A stretch of DNA of 64,000 nucleotides from UBA1858 sp964636225 (GTDB lineage: Bacteria; Pseudomonadota; Gammaproteobacteria; UBA4575), in contig CAZWQM010000008.1 of the NCBI GenBank assembly GCA_964636225.1, positions 10,675-74,674 on the forward strand, in the 5' to 3' direction. Below, in pieces: positions 61,934 to 64,000 of this stretch (its first letter is position 1; each line of letters begins with the position of its first letter). A program made the translations under genes and the position numbers. The notes beneath the pieces were generated by a model. That model was not told the origin of the DNA. It saw nothing but the letters and a program-made list of their open reading frames with translations, and did not search any database.

Positions 61934-63635
61934 TTTCTTCTCTAATGAATTCACGCATCACCCCGGCCTGATTTTAATTCTGGGCGGAGTCCTCATGGTG
62001 TTTATGCCGGGCAATATGCGGCGTCTTACAACGATTGCTCTACCATCATTGGCACTGCTAGGCTTTTTGAGTTATCCAAAAGATCTGATTCTTACCATTA
62101 ATGTTTTTGAATACACGCTAGATCCAATCCGCCTTGACGGTTTGAGCTGGATATTCACACTTATTTTTATTATTGCCTCATTTCTTACTGCACTGTATTC
62201 CTTACATAGTTCTAACAGAACTGAACAGTCCACCATTGCTATTTATGCTGGTTCCGCGATCGGTGCAGTGTTAGCGGGTGACCTGCTTAGTCTGTTTATC
62301 TTTTGGGAAATCAGCGCTATATCATCAAGCATTATTGTCTGGGTAGGCAACCAGTGTTATTCGCAACAGGCGGGTATGCGTTACTTACTCATTCACATTA
62401 GTTCTGGCCTGTTATTAATGCTGGGCAGCTTGCTTCACTACCAGCAAACAAACTCGCTGCTGTTTAATGCCATGTCCATTGATACCTTACCGGGTCTGTT
62501 AATCTTTCTCGCCTTTGGTATTAAGTGTGCGTTTCCCTTACTGCATAACTGGTTGCAGGATGCTTACCCTCAAGCCAGTGTCGTTGGTACTGTGGCCTTA
62601 TCTGCCTTCACTACCAAACTGGCAGTATATTGTCTGGCACGTGCCTATGCAGGCACTGAGTGCCTTATTTGGATTGGCGCCATCATGACGGCTTTCCCTA
62701 TCTTTTTTGCAGTGCTGGAAAATGATTTACGTAAAGTGCTTTCCTACAGCCTGAATAATCAACTGGGGTTTATGGTCGTCGGTGTAGGTGTGGGTACAGA
62801 GCTGGCACTTAATGGTACTGCGGCGCATGCATTCAGCCATATTTTGTATAAAGCCTTATTGTTTATGAGTATGGGCGCGGTACTTCATCGTGTGGGTACA
62901 GTGAAAGCATCTGAATTAGGTGGGTTGTATAAATCGATGCCATGGACAACTGCATTTTGCATCGTTGGAGCCATGTCAATTTCGGCTTTTCCTCTGTTTA
63001 GCGGTTTTATTTCAAAGGGTATAATTTTATATGCAGTCGCCGAAGAAGGTCATTGGCTGATATGGTTAGTGCTATTATTTGCTTCTGCCGGTGTGCTGGA
63101 TCATTCTGGAATTAAAGTGCCATTCTTCAGCTTTTTTGCGCATGATCAACACCATCAAGTCAAAGAGGCACCCCTGAATATGCTACTCGCGATGGCAATT
63201 ACGGCAGCCGCTTGTGTACTTATCGGTGTTTTTCCGACTCTGCTATATCAATGGTTGCCCAATGAAATGAATTTTCATCCATATACATTTGATCACATTA
63301 TTACCCAGCTACAGCTCTTATTCTTTGCGGCATTGGCATTTGTTGTTTTGTTCAGAAACGGCTGGTATCCGCCGGAAATAAAATCTGTCAATCTTGATTT
63401 TGACTGGTTTTACCGCAAGCCCCTCAAAAGCATATTAAGTACCAGTTCCACTATGTTTGCTTCACTGCTTAGCCATGTTCATAACTACAAGCAGTCCAGC
63501 CTTAAATTACTAACTTCTTCTGTTTTTCAGGCGCATGGACCCAAAAGTTCAATTGCACGCGGAAGTTCAGTAGGCAATATGGTAGTATGGGTAGCTGTAT
63601 TACTCAGCGCTTGTCTGATGTTTTATTATTTTTAA
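61926..63635 (+). CDS. Third proton-conducting antiporter subunit (NuoL/MrpA-N-like)
   Basis: The 569-residue protein has about 15 membrane helices and the conserved core DLLSLFIFWEISAISSS, LLHNWLQDAYPQASV, and LRKVLSYSLNNQLGFMVVG. It could be the functional counterpart of MrpA's large N-terminal domain. The ATG at 61926 overlaps the previous gene by 8 bases; an upstream frame start at 61878 is not needed. The C-terminal 90 residues (YRKPLKSILSTSST onward) are less conserved and end with a helix. Confidence 0.88.
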   Translation: MIDFFSNEFTHHPGLILILGGVLMVFMPGNMRRLTTIALPSLALLGFLSYPKDLILTINVFEYTLDPIRLDGLSWIFTLIFIIASFLTALYSLHSSNRTEQSTIAIYAGSAIGAVLAGDLLSLFIFWEISAISSSIIVWVGNQCYSQQAGMRYLLIHISSGLLLMLGSLLHYQQTNSLLFNAMSIDTLPGLLIFLAFGIKCAFPLLHNWLQDAYPQASVVGTVALSAFTTKLAVYCLARAYAGTECLIWIGAIMTAFPIFFAVLENDLRKVLSYSLNNQLGFMVVGVGVGTELALNGTAAHAFSHILYKALLFMSMGAVLHRVGTVKASELGGLYKSMPWTTAFCIVGAMSISAFPLFSGFISKGIILYAVAEEGHWLIWLVLLFASAGVLDHSGIKVPFFSFFAHDQHHQVKEAPLNMLLAMAITAAACVLIGVFPTLLYQWLPNEMNFHPYTFDHIITQLQLLFFAALAFVVLFRNGWYPPEIKSVNLDFDWFYRKPLKSILSTSSTMFASLLSHVHNYKQSSLKLLTSSVFQAHGPKSSIARGSSVGNMVVWVAVLLSACLMFYYF

Positions 63636-63645
63636 ACATTCGCCA

Positions 63646-63798
63646 TTAAAACAACGTATAGATAAATGGTGCCACAATCGAGCCTTGCGACAATACCAAA
63701 AGCCCACCAAGCAAAAGCATTACAATAAAAATGGGCGCCAGCCAGAACTTTCTACGCTCCTTTAAGAAACCCCATAAGTCAACTAGTAGATCTAACAT
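63646..63798 (-). CDS. DUF5989 family small membrane protein
   Basis: The 50-residue protein reads LDLLVDLWGFLKERRKFWL, a membrane helix (PIFIVMLLLGGLLVLSQGS) and ends VAPFIYTLF, the pattern of DUF5989. These genes accompany an SxtJ-like gene and often a carbamoyltransferase. It is convergent with the antiporter operon, its stop 11 bases after the operon's. Confidence 0.82.
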   Translation of the reverse strand: MLDLLVDLWGFLKERRKFWLAPIFIVMLLLGGLLVLSQGSIVAPFIYTLF

Positions 63799-63830
63799 AG
63801 TAATTTCCCGTACCACTGAGGGCTAATAAA

Positions 63831-64000
63831 TCAATAAGGCTTTTGCATATGCAAACTATCGCGTTGCTTGGTTATCACACGATAGGAATGGATCGTCTGA
63901 TCTAATTTTCTGTTCATAGGATCACGACCAATCATTTTCATGATCATCGAAACAGGGAAGAGTATCAAGTAAAAAAACACAAAAAGAACCACACGGTTCA
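63831..64000 (-). CDS. SxtJ-like membrane protein, N-terminus outside the window
   Basis: The frame is open at the window end and its last 55 residues are visible: a membrane helix (VVLFVFFYLILFPVSMIMKM), then IGRDPMNRKLDQTIHSYRVI and the end MQKPY. This matches the C-terminal part of SxtJ family proteins (membrane helix, then GxDP and a Ser/Tyr segment), next to DUF5989 as usual. The start and upstream partner are not visible, so the call rests on the tail and the neighbour. Confidence 0.7.
   Translation of the reverse strand, partial: NRVVLFVFFYLILFPVSMIMKMIGRDPMNRKLDQTIHSYRVITKQRDSLHMQKPY

Overview
This 64 kb window is an ordinary-looking stretch of a gammaproteobacterial chromosome with moderate GC, dense genes and short gaps. 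I see no transposases, integrase islands, phage genes, CRISPR arrays, rRNA or tRNA. Several blocks keep the order known from Pseudomonas and relatives: argS next to an SPOR-domain gene, lptM-lysA-dapF-DUF484-xerC, argH divergent from an algZ/algR pair followed by hemC-hemD, amtB-glnK-TorF porin-ubiK-comM, and engB-cytochrome c4-dsbA close to polA. In many gammaproteobacteria these blocks lie in the origin-proximal part of the chromosome. I cannot name the genus.

Layout. 1-8.1 kb: 3' part of hemW, rpmE, an M48 lipoprotein protease, a 5'-3' exonuclease, hemH, an HNH nuclease and an ECF sigma/DUF3619/DUF3106 trio. 8.1-16 kb: priA, argS, SPOR gene, nadA and several unknowns. 16-19.9 kb: ycgL, a broken membrane-protein gene, speA and speE (polyamines). 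19.9-24.5 kb: amtB, glnK, TorF-type porin with a sigma-54 promoter, ubiK and comM (frameshifted). 24.5-31 kb: cytochrome c5, dsbA, cytochrome c4, engB, a structured intergenic region and polA. 31-35 kb: LOG protein and a TRAP transporter. 35-47 kb: a long minus-strand run of uvrD, ubiB-ubiJ-ubiE, DUF971, hslU-hslV, xerC, DUF484, dapF, CoA-binding protein, lysA and lptM. 47-56 kb: esterase, argH, a LytS/LytTR two-component pair, hemC-hemD-hemX-hemY and an epimerase. 56.4-63.6 kb: an Mrp-type cation/proton antiporter operon with three large ion-pump subunits. 63.6-64 kb: DUF5989 and SxtJ-like genes, cut by the window end.

Most interesting signal. Two intergenic regions 6.5 kb apart (before rpmE and before priA) carry the same arrangement of DnaA boxes: one forward box, about 160 bp of AT-rich DNA, then a triad (box, 3 bp, box, 5 bp, inverted box). 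The core of each is a near-perfect palindrome of two TTATCCACA boxes. This looks like a bipartite replication origin or a paired DnaA-binding/regulatory element. No dnaA gene is in the window, so the role is inference.

Sequence quality. At least four genes (DUF3106, the gene after speA, comM, algZ-like) appear broken by one-base length changes in homopolymer runs. The shared signature suggests sequencing or assembly errors rather than true pseudogenes, but this needs raw reads. One substitution stands out instead: DapF has Ser where the second catalytic Cys is expected.
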